A DNA stretch of 64,000 nucleotides, taken from NCBI RefSeq assembly GCF_024168825.1, contig NZ_JALJWH010000001.1, forward strand, positions 2,542,001 to 2,606,000, given 5' to 3'. A model generated the notes under the pieces. The model had not been told where the DNA came from, did no database searches, and was given only the letters and a program-made list of their open reading frames with translations. The number at the start of each line of letters is the position of its first letter. Position 1 is the first letter of the stretch. This document shows, in pieces, positions 45,059 through 54,900 of this stretch. The stretch is from Paenarthrobacter sp. A20. GTDB taxonomy: Bacteria; Actinomycetota; Actinomycetes; Actinomycetales; Micrococcaceae. Both the position numbers and the translations under genes were made by a program.

Positions 45059-46652
45059 GGCCGAACTTTGCCCGGCCTGCAGGCATGCGGTCCGTCCGGG
45101 GGCAGCGTTCTGCACCCAATGTGGATCCCCGCTTAACAACCGCGGAGCCCGCAAGGAAGGGAACATCAACCACGCCCGGAAGGCTGCCTTGGAGTTCGCC
45201 ACCCGGCAGGGCCTGCCCAATCCCGGTAGTATCTCGGTAGTGTCGGCGCCGGCGTCGCCCACGCTGCCGGTACATCCGGGAATGACCACAACGCCGGACG
45301 GAATGCCGGGGCCAGGGGGAGGGACCACTATGACTACCAAGCTCGACTTGGTGCCCGCGTCTGCCGGGAAGCGCCTTGGCGCCGCCGTGCTGGACTGGCT
45401 GGGCCCCATCGCGGTCCTGGCCACCACCTTCGCAATCGGAATCGCGGGCATCACCCAAACCCGCAGGAACGGCTTCATTGTCTATGACACGGGCCTCCTG
45501 GTCCTCCTGGGCAGCATTGGCCTGGGTGTGACGGTGGTGTACACCTTCGTGCTGCTTGCGCTCGAGGCCAAGTCCGGCAACACCATTGGCAACCAGCTCA
45601 TGGGCATCCGGAGTTCGGACGCTGACGGATATGCTCCCGGCGCCGGTGCCGTTTTTGTCCGTGGCATCATCACTGGCGGGGTCCTGCTCCTCGGCGGGAT
45701 TGCCTCGGTCATTCTTTCTGCCCTCGGCTTGATTGACCTGGTCCTGTTTATTGGCCTGCCGCTGATGTTCCTCGGCGTCGTCTGGGCCATCCTCGTGGTG
45801 GTCTCCAGCGCCTGGGACAAGAACGGCAAGTTGTGCGGCTGGCAGGACAAGGCCGCGAAGTCCTTGGTGTTCGATGTCAACGCTGGACGCAATCCTGTTG
45901 CCACCGGCGGCATCCAAGGTCCTTACAGTTTCGCCCCCATGGACCTTCCGCCGGTGCAGGCGGTAGCGTCTCCGGTTCCTTCCGGGGCTTCGCCCGTTGC
46001 CACTTCTTCCGGCGCCGGGCAGGCTGTGCCTGCCCAAGCTGTTCCTGTGGTTGCCACGCCGCAGCCCTCGCACGATCCCAACCAGTGGCGCCCACCGGCA
46101 GCACCCCGGCCGACGCCCGTTGCACCACAGCAGGCCCCCGTGACCCAGCAGCCTATGACACAGCAGCCTGTGACACAGCAGCCTGCGGCCAGGGCCCAGC
46201 AGCCCGGGGGCATGATCCAGCCGCCTGCCGCTGTGATTCCGTCGGCGGCCACCGGGGCTCCGGCCCATCCCGACGACGACGTGGAGCGCACCCAAATGCG
46301 TCCGGGAACCACGCGCGCGCAGGCCGTTCTCCGCATCCGGATTGATGACGGGCAGGATGTCCAGCTCGGCGGGTCTGTCCTTCTCGGACGGAACCCGGCA
46401 CCGCAGCCCGGCGAAGTCGTGGAGCAACTGTTGCCCGTCTCCGACCCCGGCCGGTCCATCTCCAAGACCCACCTGCACCTGCGGGTTGACGGCGACGGCG
46501 TCTGGGTCACCGACCGCAACTCCACCAACGGCAGTGCCGTCACCACGCCCGATGGACTTCAGACACGGCTCCACCCAGGCCAGGCAGTCCTGGTCCGTCC
46601 CGGTTCCACCGTTCATTTTGGGGACCGTTCCTTCCACCTAGGACAAGCATGA
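45048..46652 (+). CDS. Zinc-ribbon, RDD and FHA domain membrane protein
   Basis: A 534-residue multidomain protein. It has an N-terminal zinc ribbon (CPAC ... CTQCG, residues about 8-26), an RDD membrane domain with three to four TM helices (LGAAVLDWLGPIAVLA; GNTIGNQLMGIRSSDADG), a long Pro/Gln/Ala-rich linker with tandem TQQPMTQQPVTQQP-type repeats, and a C-terminal FHA domain (VLLGRNPAPQPGE, SISKTHLHLRVDG, DRNSTNGS). In the linker, Thr415 sits in VERTQMR, like sites in two neighbouring proteins. The start overlaps the previous stop by 11 bp and the stop overlaps the phosphatase start. It probably docks phosphothreonine partners at the membrane. Confidence 0.9.
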   Translation: MNNEAELCPACRHAVRPGAAFCTQCGSPLNNRGARKEGNINHARKAALEFATRQGLPNPGSISVVSAPASPTLPVHPGMTTTPDGMPGPGGGTTMTTKLDLVPASAGKRLGAAVLDWLGPIAVLATTFAIGIAGITQTRRNGFIVYDTGLLVLLGSIGLGVTVVYTFVLLALEAKSGNTIGNQLMGIRSSDADGYAPGAGAVFVRGIITGGVLLLGGIASVILSALGLIDLVLFIGLPLMFLGVVWAILVVVSSAWDKNGKLCGWQDKAAKSLVFDVNAGRNPVATGGIQGPYSFAPMDLPPVQAVASPVPSGASPVATSSGAGQAVPAQAVPVVATPQPSHDPNQWRPPAAPRPTPVAPQQAPVTQQPMTQQPVTQQPAARAQQPGGMIQPPAAVIPSAATGAPAHPDDDVERTQMRPGTTRAQAVLRIRIDDGQDVQLGGSVLLGRNPAPQPGEVVEQLLPVSDPGRSISKTHLHLRVDGDGVWVTDRNSTNGSAVTTPDGLQTRLHPGQAVLVRPGSTVHFGDRSFHLGQA

Positions 46653-47584
46653 ATTCACAGCCGGCTACCCCTGCCAATGCCGAAGCAGGTGCCGCCGTTG
46701 GCGCGTCATCCTTTGGCCTGAGCTACGGGTACGGGACGGACCGCGGCCTGCGCCGGGAGCTGAACGAGGATTCCTTCATCGCCGCGGACCCTGTCTTTGC
46801 GGTAGCCGACGGCATGGGCGGGCACGAGGCCGGCGAAATTGCCAGCGGTATGTGTGTCCGGACTTTGGGCAGTGCCCCGGAGCTCGCTGCGGGTGTACGA
46901 ACTGCTTCCGCGGCGGACCTGCAGTCATGCCTGTTGAAGGCTGACGCCGCCATCCGAAAGGCCACGGGAGCCCGTGCGGGAACTACGTTGTCCGGCGTGG
47001 TGGTGGTGGAGCAGATGGGCCTGCCCTACTGGCTGGTGATGAACATCGGCGATTCACGAACCTACCGCCTCAGCCAAGGCGAGTTCACCCAGGTCAGCGT
47101 GGACCACTCGGAGGTGCAGGAGTTGGTGGATTCCGGCGACATCACCCCGGAACAGGCCGCCGTTCATCCCCGCCGCCATGTGGTCACCCGCGCTTTGGGC
47201 ACGGGCGACGAAACCGAAGCGGATTTCTGGTTGCTTCCCATTCAGGAAGGCGACCGGATGATGGTGTGCTCGGATGGCCTCAACGGCGAGCTGGGGGATG
47301 ACCACATGTTCCGCATCCTCAGCACAGTGGCCCATCCGCAAGACGCAGTTGACGCACTGATCCAGGCCGCCCTGAGGAGCGGCGGCCGGGATAACGTCAC
47401 CGTGATTGTGGTTGATGCCAAAAACGTCCTGAACGACGCCGGCATCGCTACCACCGCGCCCCGCCCGGAGGCGGAGACCGAAGTTGAGGAAGACACGCTG
47501 CCGCGGGCCTGGGTTGACGGCACCGATGCCCTTGGCGCAGACCACCCCAAAGGTCAGGAGGAAGGCATAGATGGCAAGCAATAA
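46649..47584 (+). CDS. PP2C-family Ser/Thr protein phosphatase
   Basis: A 311-residue PPM/PP2C phosphatase. All metal-binding motifs are present: RELNEDSF, FAVADGMGGHEAGE, MNIGDSRTYRL, MVCSDGLNGELGDD and GGRDNVTVIVVD. It has no TM segment and an acidic C-terminal tail, so it is cytosolic. It starts in the stop codon of the RDD-FHA gene (ATGA) and overlaps the next FHA gene by 14 bp. It is expected to reverse the action of the Ser/Thr kinase encoded two genes downstream on FHA-bound phosphothreonine sites. Confidence 0.94.
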   Translation: MNSQPATPANAEAGAAVGASSFGLSYGYGTDRGLRRELNEDSFIAADPVFAVADGMGGHEAGEIASGMCVRTLGSAPELAAGVRTASAADLQSCLLKADAAIRKATGARAGTTLSGVVVVEQMGLPYWLVMNIGDSRTYRLSQGEFTQVSVDHSEVQELVDSGDITPEQAAVHPRRHVVTRALGTGDETEADFWLLPIQEGDRMMVCSDGLNGELGDDHMFRILSTVAHPQDAVDALIQAALRSGGRDNVTVIVVDAKNVLNDAGIATTAPRPEAETEVEEDTLPRAWVDGTDALGADHPKGQEEGIDGKQ

Positions 47585-49514
47585 CCGCCTTTCGCCAGTC
47601 CGTTACCAGCAGGGCGAATGGTTTGGTGTTGTCCGCAACGGAACCGTGGTGCTTTTGGGGCCGGACACGCCCCACGCCCTGATTGACACTGTCTGGGAGT
47701 TACTGGAGTCCGCGCCCGAGGCCCACGAGGTCCTCCATGAGGTGACGGACGCCTTCGGTGTTTCGCTGAGCCGCATCCCTCCATTCGGGATCATAGACTC
47801 CAAAGACGCACTCCGGGTGTTCCTCCGTGGTGATCTCGAATTGCTGGTCCAGTTGGCATCAGGCCCGGAACAGCTCACCGGTCGTGACGTCACCACCTGG
47901 ACCGAGCGTCGACTCGCCGGTGTTTCGTCCTACAGCGTCCGCATTGGTGGCAGTGCTGCCCCCGAAGCGCCACCAAGCACCCTGCCTTTGGACGGCCTTC
48001 CCTTGACCGAGGGGGTAGTGCTGCTGTCAGTACTCGACGTTGCCCCCATCGGGCCAGGACGCGACGCCGCGCTGGCGGTCCCTGCCGCTATCGTTGCTCC
48101 TGCCGCCAGCGTTCCAGCCCAGGAGCCTGCATCAGCCCAGGAGCCTGTTCCAGCCCAGGAGCCTGCACCCGCCCAGGAGGTCCAGCACGCCGCGTCGGAC
48201 AGGGTTTCCGACGAAACCATGATCGGCTACACCGAGGCAGACCTCGGGTTGACCATCGCACCCGGCCACCTGGGGCTTGCGGCGGAACTGCCTGCGGTGG
48301 ATGAACCTGCCGATGACGCCGCCGCGGTCGATGAATCCGCTGCTGATGAATCCGCTGCGGAAGAAGATCTCCCCTCCGAAGAGCCGTCCTCCGCCGAAGC
48401 ACCGTCCCCGGCAGGCGAAGCTGACGTGGCGGAACCTGCCTCGCAGGGCGAACCGGACGCCGAACAAACGGCTGTGCAGGAACCGGCCGTCCGGGAAGAC
48501 CCCGAGGAGTCCGGGGCTCCCGTCCACACCAGCACCACGGACCCCATGGTTCCCGCGCTGGAAAACACCACCAACTACGACCACTTATGGGACAAGACGG
48601 TGATGCGCAACATTGAAGACGCTGCTGTCCGGGTGGAAGACGACTCCGATGACCACGATGCTCCGGTGTCCAAAGGGCCGGATGCTCCGGCGCCTGCTGG
48701 GCCCGCCCTGCAACCACCGGTTCAGGAGTCGCAGGTTCAGGAACCACCGGCTTCTGAACCAGCCGTGCGGAACCCGGCAGCAGTTCACGGCAGTGGGTTG
48801 ATTGAATCCGTCCCGTGGCTGCGCAGCGGCGCGGCCACGAGCGCAGCTGCCAGCGCCCAGCCCGCGGTTCCGTCCGGACTTGGTGCCGGGCCGGCGCCGC
48901 AAATGCCCTCCGGCTGGCCGCCTGCACCCGTGGCTGCTCCCGAGGATGAGGACTCAGACCACGACGGCCAGACCATCATGAAAAGCAGCCTCCCCAGTGA
49001 TGATGGGGACGCCGCCGAAGCTGCCGTCGCATCTGTACAGTCGTCTGCTCCCAACGGGCCGAGGGTTTTGGCAAGGGTGTGCTCCCAAGGGCATGCCAAC
49101 CCGCCCACATACCCGCAATGCTCCGTGTGCGGCACCGCCCTGGCCGGCGATGCCGAACAGGTCCCGCGTCCGCGCCTTGGCCGCATGCGTCTTTCCACCG
49201 GAGAACTGATTGATCTTGACCAGTCGTTGATCATCGGCCGGCAGCCCTCCGTTTCCCGTGTCCAAGGCGGCACCATGCCCAGGCTGGTGCAGGTGGAGAG
49301 TCCCGGAGGGGACATCTCCCGCTCTCACGTGGAGGTCAGGTTGGAGGGTTGGCACGTCATGCTGTGCGACCTGAAGGCAACCAACGGAACCGTGTTGATC
49401 AGGGAAGGCCAGGCACCCCGCCGGCTGGCCCAAAACGAAATGGCCATCCTGCTGGACGGCGACATCGCCGAACTGGGTGACGACATTTCATTGCGTTTCG
49501 AGGAGATTCTTTGA
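47571..49514 (+). CDS. FHA domain-containing protein with acidic linker and zinc ribbon
   Basis: A 647-residue cytosolic protein. An N-terminal globular part (about 1-160, beginning YQQGEWFGVVRNGTVVLLG) has no family I recognise. A long low-complexity linker (about 170-500) is rich in Ala, Pro, Glu and Asp, with AQEP-type repeats. A zinc ribbon (CSQGHANPPTYPQCSVCG) precedes a C-terminal FHA domain (IIGRQPSVSR, GDISRSHVEVRLEG, KATNGTVL). The linker carries three Thr sites of one type: Thr216 (DETMIG), Thr343 (DKTVMR) and Thr468 (GQTIMK), plausible kinase targets read by FHA domains. It overlaps the kinase start (TTGA). It is likely a scaffold. Confidence 0.88.
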   Translation: MASNNRLSPVRYQQGEWFGVVRNGTVVLLGPDTPHALIDTVWELLESAPEAHEVLHEVTDAFGVSLSRIPPFGIIDSKDALRVFLRGDLELLVQLASGPEQLTGRDVTTWTERRLAGVSSYSVRIGGSAAPEAPPSTLPLDGLPLTEGVVLLSVLDVAPIGPGRDAALAVPAAIVAPAASVPAQEPASAQEPVPAQEPAPAQEVQHAASDRVSDETMIGYTEADLGLTIAPGHLGLAAELPAVDEPADDAAAVDESAADESAAEEDLPSEEPSSAEAPSPAGEADVAEPASQGEPDAEQTAVQEPAVREDPEESGAPVHTSTTDPMVPALENTTNYDHLWDKTVMRNIEDAAVRVEDDSDDHDAPVSKGPDAPAPAGPALQPPVQESQVQEPPASEPAVRNPAAVHGSGLIESVPWLRSGAATSAAASAQPAVPSGLGAGPAPQMPSGWPPAPVAAPEDEDSDHDGQTIMKSSLPSDDGDAAEAAVASVQSSAPNGPRVLARVCSQGHANPPTYPQCSVCGTALAGDAEQVPRPRLGRMRLSTGELIDLDQSLIIGRQPSVSRVQGGTMPRLVQVESPGGDISRSHVEVRLEGWHVMLCDLKATNGTVLIREGQAPRRLAQNEMAILLDGDIAELGDDISLRFEEIL

Positions 49515-51223
49515 GTTCCAAGAGGCCCCCCGCGCCGCCTCCACCCATTCCGGGGTTCCAGTACGTCAGCCTGCTCGGCTCCGGTGGTTTCTCGGATGTG
49601 TACCTGTACGAACAAGACAGGCCCCGCCGTAAAGTGGCCGTCAAAGTGCTGCTCTCAGACCTGAAGACCGAGGGCGCACGCCGACGCTTCGAGTCCGAGG
49701 CGAACCTGATGGCCCAGTTGTCGTCGCATCCGTACATCGTGACGATCTTCGAGGCCGAGATCACGGAGAACGGCCACTCCTACCTCGCCATGGAGTACTG
49801 CTCCAGGCCGAGCCTCGATGTCCGGTACCGCCGTCAGCGCTTCAGCGTGGACGAGGTCCTGGCCGTCGGCATCCAGGTGGCGTCCGCCGTCGAGACCGCG
49901 CACCGGGCCGGGATCGTCCACCGGGACATCAAACCGGCCAACATCCTGGTAACCGACTACAACCGGCCTGCCCTGACGGACTTTGGTATCTCCGGCACCA
50001 TCGGCGCGGATACCGAGGACGACGCCGGCATGTCCATTCCGTGGTCACCGCCGGAGCAGTTCCGTGGTGGCGCCGTGGACGGTGTTCCCGTGGACATCTG
50101 GGCGCTGGGCGCCACCCTCTACACGCTCCTGGCCGGTCGCTCGCCGTTCGTTTTGCCAGGACAGGACAACTCACAGCGCGAACTGATTTCGCGCATCACC
50201 AACTCATCCCTGCCCAGGCTGGGCCGTGCTGACGTGCCCGAGTCGCTGGAACTCGTCCTGGCCACGGCCATGGCGAAGGCTCCGGAGTCCCGTTATTCGT
50301 CGGCGCACGCCTTTGCCCTGGCGTTGCAGCGCATCCAGACAGAGCTGAACCTGTCAGTAACGCCCTTCGAAGTGCTTGAAGAACCGGGCCACGTCGATGA
50401 GCATCCGGATGACAATTTCGAGGAAACCCGGGTCCGGAGCATCGCGTCCATCGATCCGGACGCATCAGGAACTGCCACCACAGGATCTGCGCCAACCTTC
50501 CCGGCGCGGACCTTCCCCTCCACTGTTCCCGGCGCTACCCGGTCTCCCGCCCATCCTGCCGACGCGCCGCAAACGGTCCCGGCAACCCCGGCCCACGCAC
50601 AGCAAACCCCGCCGCAATTCCACGCGCCCGTCCGGGACCACAGCCCCGTGGAGGAACCCGCGGTGGCAGAGTCCACTGTCCTGCGCGGCTGGCAAACACC
50701 GCCGGACCAGCCGGACGTCGACGCAACCGTCAGCCGCTCCGCGGCGTCCGCAGGGGCGTCGACGACGGAAGACGACGCCTCACCAGCGGACCACAGCAAA
50801 CGCAACCTGTGGCTCGCCGCGACGGGAGCTGCGGTCCTGGTGGTCGCCGTCGTGGTTGGCATGGTTCTCGGTTCCTCGGCCCAGCCGAAAGTGGCCCCGA
50901 CTGAAACGGCGAGCAAGCCCCCGGCCGACGCTTTGGACAGCGGCAGCGTCCCTGATGTCGAAGCCCTGGCCGCAGCGCGCGACACGACGGATCCGAACAT
51001 CATCGTCTTCTCCTGGAAGAATCCGCAGCCAAAAGAGGGCGATACCTACAGATGGCGCACCAAGTCGGCCAAAGCTGACGGCGCCTACGAAACGACGCGG
51101 ACCGAGAAGGCTTTCGTCTCCGGATTCGGTGAGCCGCCCATTTGCGTCCAGGTGATCATTGTCCGGGCTGACGGCAGCGCATCGCCTGAGGGACCGGCCT
51201 CGATCGCCTGCCTGGACGGGTAG
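49511..51223 (+). CDS. Ser/Thr protein kinase (Hanks type), membrane-anchored
   Basis: A 570-residue PknB-like kinase. The glycine loop is LGSGGFSDVYL, the ATP lysine Lys45 (VAVKVLL), the catalytic HRDIKPANIL has Asp139, and DFGIS has Asp157; the activation segment and PWSPPEQFRGG are intact. A Pro/Ala/Thr-rich juxtamembrane linker contains three T-hydrophobic-x-R sites, Thr306 (EETRVRS), Thr389 (ESTVLRG) and Thr406 (DATVSRS). One TM (about 434-455) leads to an extracytoplasmic domain of about 115 residues with no PASTA repeats, perhaps Fn3-like. The start is a TTG in the previous stop (TTGA). It probably phosphorylates the FHA proteins of the locus. Confidence 0.93.
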   Translation: MSSKRPPAPPPPIPGFQYVSLLGSGGFSDVYLYEQDRPRRKVAVKVLLSDLKTEGARRRFESEANLMAQLSSHPYIVTIFEAEITENGHSYLAMEYCSRPSLDVRYRRQRFSVDEVLAVGIQVASAVETAHRAGIVHRDIKPANILVTDYNRPALTDFGISGTIGADTEDDAGMSIPWSPPEQFRGGAVDGVPVDIWALGATLYTLLAGRSPFVLPGQDNSQRELISRITNSSLPRLGRADVPESLELVLATAMAKAPESRYSSAHAFALALQRIQTELNLSVTPFEVLEEPGHVDEHPDDNFEETRVRSIASIDPDASGTATTGSAPTFPARTFPSTVPGATRSPAHPADAPQTVPATPAHAQQTPPQFHAPVRDHSPVEEPAVAESTVLRGWQTPPDQPDVDATVSRSAASAGASTTEDDASPADHSKRNLWLAATGAAVLVVAVVVGMVLGSSAQPKVAPTETASKPPADALDSGSVPDVEALAAARDTTDPNIIVFSWKNPQPKEGDTYRWRTKSAKADGAYETTRTEKAFVSGFGEPPICVQVIIVRADGSASPEGPASIACLDG

Positions 51224-51268
51224 CCGGCACATGAAACTTGTTTACTGCCGACTGAGGAGGCACAGATC

Positions 51269-51973
51269 ATGGGGGATCTAGCAATAGATTTCTGTGGGGA
51301 ATGGTACGAACCATCCGACGAGGACATCTTCGACATCGGCCGTGAAGGTGACCTGGAGGTGGACGACAACCCCTACCTGCACCGACGCTTCCTGCAGATT
51401 GCCCGCTACGACGGTATGTGGTGGCTCAGCAACGTGGGCAGCATGCTCTCTGCCACCATTGCGGACGGTTCCGGCGGGATGCAGGCCTGGCTTGCGCCCG
51501 GTGCGCGGATCCCGCTGGTGTTCAGCCATACCAACGTCATTTTCACCGCCGGCCCCACCACCTACGAGTTCGCTGTCCATTTGAAGACGCCCTCCTTCAG
51601 GCACGAGGCCCGTGACGAGGACCAAGCGGGGGACACCACCATCGGCCCCGTGGTGTTCACCGACTCGCAGAAGGCCCTCATCGTTGCCTTGGCTGAACCG
51701 ATGCTGCGACGCGAAGGCACGGGCTTCAGCGCCATACCTTCCTCTGCGGAGGCTGCGAAGCGGCTCGGCTGGGCGTTGACCCGTTTCAACCGCAAGCTGG
51801 ACAACGTGTGCGACAAACTGGACCGCGTCGGCGTCGTTGGGCTGCGAGGTGGTGCAGGGAAGCTCGCCACGAATCGCCGCGCACGCTTGGTGGAGCATGC
51901 CGTGACATCGCACCTGGTGACACCGGCCGACCTGCACCTCCTTGAAAAAATGACTGGAGTCGACGAAGGATGA
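51269..51973 (+). CDS. FHA-like plus winged-helix protein of unknown function
   Basis: A 234-residue cytosolic protein. Residues about 20-105 look like a diverged FHA domain: FDIGREGDLEVDDNPYLHRR and a later SNVGS, with the usual Ser-Arg-x-His core altered. Residues about 125-230 look like a winged-helix domain (FTDSQKALIVALAEPML; SSAEAAKRLGWALTRFNRKL), with the recognition-helix pattern expected for DNA binding or a related interaction. The start has a GAGGAGG ribosome-binding site, and the stop overlaps the EssC-like gene by 4 bp. Two readings are possible: a phosphothreonine-responsive regulator, or a cofactor of the ATPase. I cannot decide between them. Confidence 0.75.
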   Translation: MGDLAIDFCGEWYEPSDEDIFDIGREGDLEVDDNPYLHRRFLQIARYDGMWWLSNVGSMLSATIADGSGGMQAWLAPGARIPLVFSHTNVIFTAGPTTYEFAVHLKTPSFRHEARDEDQAGDTTIGPVVFTDSQKALIVALAEPMLRREGTGFSAIPSSAEAAKRLGWALTRFNRKLDNVCDKLDRVGVVGLRGGAGKLATNRRARLVEHAVTSHLVTPADLHLLEKMTGVDEG

Positions 51974-54900
51974 AGTTTCGCCTGACCTTGCGGCGCGACC
52001 CTGCGGAAGCAAAGGACCTCGCCGTAACGGTGGATGGTCGTGCCACGGTTGCTGATATTGCCACGGAGCTTTGGGCTGCGGACCCCGTACGCAAGGGGAC
52101 CGAGCCGCCGTCGAACCTGTCCATCAGCGTGGACGAAGCGTTTGTTGGCGGAGGCCTGTCCGGCCACGTCCTGAGGCCCACCGACAACCTGCTTGAGTCC
52201 GGGCTGCGGCCCGGTTCCAAGGTTTCGCTCGCGCAGGTGAGCGAGCAGTTCGCATCGAACGGACACGCGGCCGGCACCAACAGGGGACCGGCAGCGGCGA
52301 CGTTGCGCGTGATGTCAGGGCCCGACGTCGGACGCGAATTTTCGCTGCCTTTCGGCACCAGCTACATCGGCCGGGACCGCGACGCCGACATCCGTCTCTC
52401 CGACCCACTGACCTCCAAGCGCCATGCGCGCGTCACAGTGGGCGAAACAGTGGAGATCGTGGATACGAACTCCGCCAACGGCCTCCTCATGGACGGCCTG
52501 CCCGTCACGCGGGCAACGCTGCAATCCTCGGACACTGTGACCCTGGGCGACACCACTGTGGGAGTGGTTGCCTTGTCGCGGAACCACAGCGGCGGCCCGT
52601 CGTCGCCATTGGTGGACTTCAACCGGTCACCGCGTGTCCTGCCGAGGTTCGAGTCTCCCAAACGCGTGCCGCCTGCCGGTCCCAAGCGACCTGAGCACCA
52701 GCCGTTCCCGTACATCATGCTGGTGGCGCCGCTCCTGATGGGCGGCGTGCTCTTCGCCGTGACCCAAAACCTGCTCTCGGTCCTCTTTATGGCCATGATG
52801 CCGCTGTTCATCGTGGGCCATTATGTGGACCACAAGATGCAGAGCAAGCGCCAGGCAAAGGAAGGCCACAAGCAGTTCAAAGCGTCCATGCTGGCGTTCC
52901 GCGAGGACATCGACCGGCAGCAGAATATTGAGCGGGCCGTCAGGCTGCAGGAAGCACCTTCCGTGAGCGACACCGTCGACGCGATCTACAAGCTTGGTCC
53001 GCTCCTGTGGACCAACCGGCCTGAGCACCAGCACTTCCTGGGTGTCCGGTTCGGGCTGGGCTCCGCGCCGTCGCGGATTCCTTTTGACGAGCCTGGCGCC
53101 AACGAGACCGAACCCCAATACATGAGGGAAATCCAGGACTGCCTGCGGGAGGTCCGCGTCATCGGCGGCGTACCGATCGTCTCGCAGTTGCGGACCTCGG
53201 GTTCGTTCGGCGTGGCAGGGGACCGCAGCGTGGTGGACGACGTTGCCCGGGGCATGGTGCTCCAGTTGGTAGGCCTCCACTCGCCGGCCGAGGTTGTCCT
53301 GACGTCTCTGACCTCTGCCCGTTCCCGTGAACGCTGGGACTGGCTGCAGTGGCTCCCGCACGTCGGTTCAGGCCACAGTCCGCTGTCCGGCGACCACCTC
53401 GCCGCAGGTCCCGGAGCCGGTGCCGCGCTGCTGTCCCGCCTCGAAAACCTGGTGGAAGAGCGCGAATCCATGGCGAAGGAGCCAGGCCCGCAGCCGCGGC
53501 CCGGACTCAAGGACGAGCACGAAGAAATCCCCGGCCCCGTGGTTCCGGCTGTCTTGGTGATCGTCGAGGACGATGCTCCCGTGGACCGCGGACGCCTCAC
53601 GCGCTTGGTGGAACGCGGACCCGACTACGGCGTTCACGTTATGTGGGTTGCCGCCAACGTGCAGTCCCTCCCGGCGGCATGCCGTGATTTCCTCTCCGTC
53701 GACGGCGAACACGGCACCACCACAGGCCAGGTCCGTCTGGGCCGCCACACTTACCCGGTGAGCTGCGAAAGCCTCGATGCGGACCTGGCCACGCAACTGG
53801 CGCGCATGATGTCGCCGCTGGTGGACGTCGGAAACCCGCTCGACGATGACTCCGACCTCCCGCGGGCCGTCTCCTATGCCACCTTGATCGGCAAGGAGCT
53901 CATGGACAATCCGCAGGCTGTGGCGGAGCGCTGGCAGGAGAACAACTCCGTCCACGCAACAGCGGTACCCAACCGCAAGGACAACGGCAGCCTCCGTGCC
54001 TTGGTGGGTTCCAAAGGCGTGGAGCCGTTCTACCTGGATCTCAAGAACGAGGGACCGCATGCGCTGGTGGGCGGAACCACCGGTGCCGGCAAATCCGAGT
54101 TCCTCCAGTCCTGGGTGATGGGCATGGCCGCGGCGTACAGCCCGGACCGGGTCAGCTTCCTGTTCGTGGACTACAAGGGCGGCGCGGCCTTCGCTGACTG
54201 CCTGCACCTGCCGCACACCGTGGGCTTGGTGACGGACTTGTCCCCGCACCTGGTCCGCCGGGCCCTGACCTCCCTGCGCGCGGAACTGCACTACCGTGAA
54301 CGGCTCCTGAACCGTAAAAAGGCCAAGGACCTGCTGGCGCTCCAACGTGAAGCCGATCCTGAGGCGCCGCCCTACCTGATCATCATCGTGGACGAATTTG
54401 CGGCCTTGGCTACCGAGGTTCCCGAGTTCGTCGACGGCGTGGTGGACGTCGCTGCCCGTGGCCGTTCATTGGGCCTGCACCTGATCCTGGCCACCCAGCG
54501 CCCTGCCGGTGTCATCAAGGACAACTTGCGTGCCAACACCAACCTCCGCGTCGCGCTCCGGATGGCCGATGAAGTGGACGCAACCGACATCCTGGGCGTG
54601 CCCACCGCGGCCTACTTTGACCCCTCCATCCCGGGCCGCGGCGCCGCGAAGACCGGACCAGGGCGCATCCAGGGATTCCAAACCGGTTACGCCGGCGGCT
54701 GGACCACGGACAAGCCGCAGCGTCCCCGGATCGACATCGTGGAGATGGCCTTCGGCTCCGGTCCTACCTGGGAACCGCCGCTGGTGGCCCAAGTTGAGGA
54801 AGAGCCGGCGGGACCGAACGACATTGCCCGGATGACCGGAAACATCATCCGCGCAGCCGACGTCCTGTCCATCGAGCCTCCCCGAAAGCCGTGGCTCAAC

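Noticed and set aside
53368..54345. 325-residue minus-strand frame inside the EssC-like gene
   Set aside because: It is a shadow of the FtsK domain 1 coding region and has no start signal or domain.
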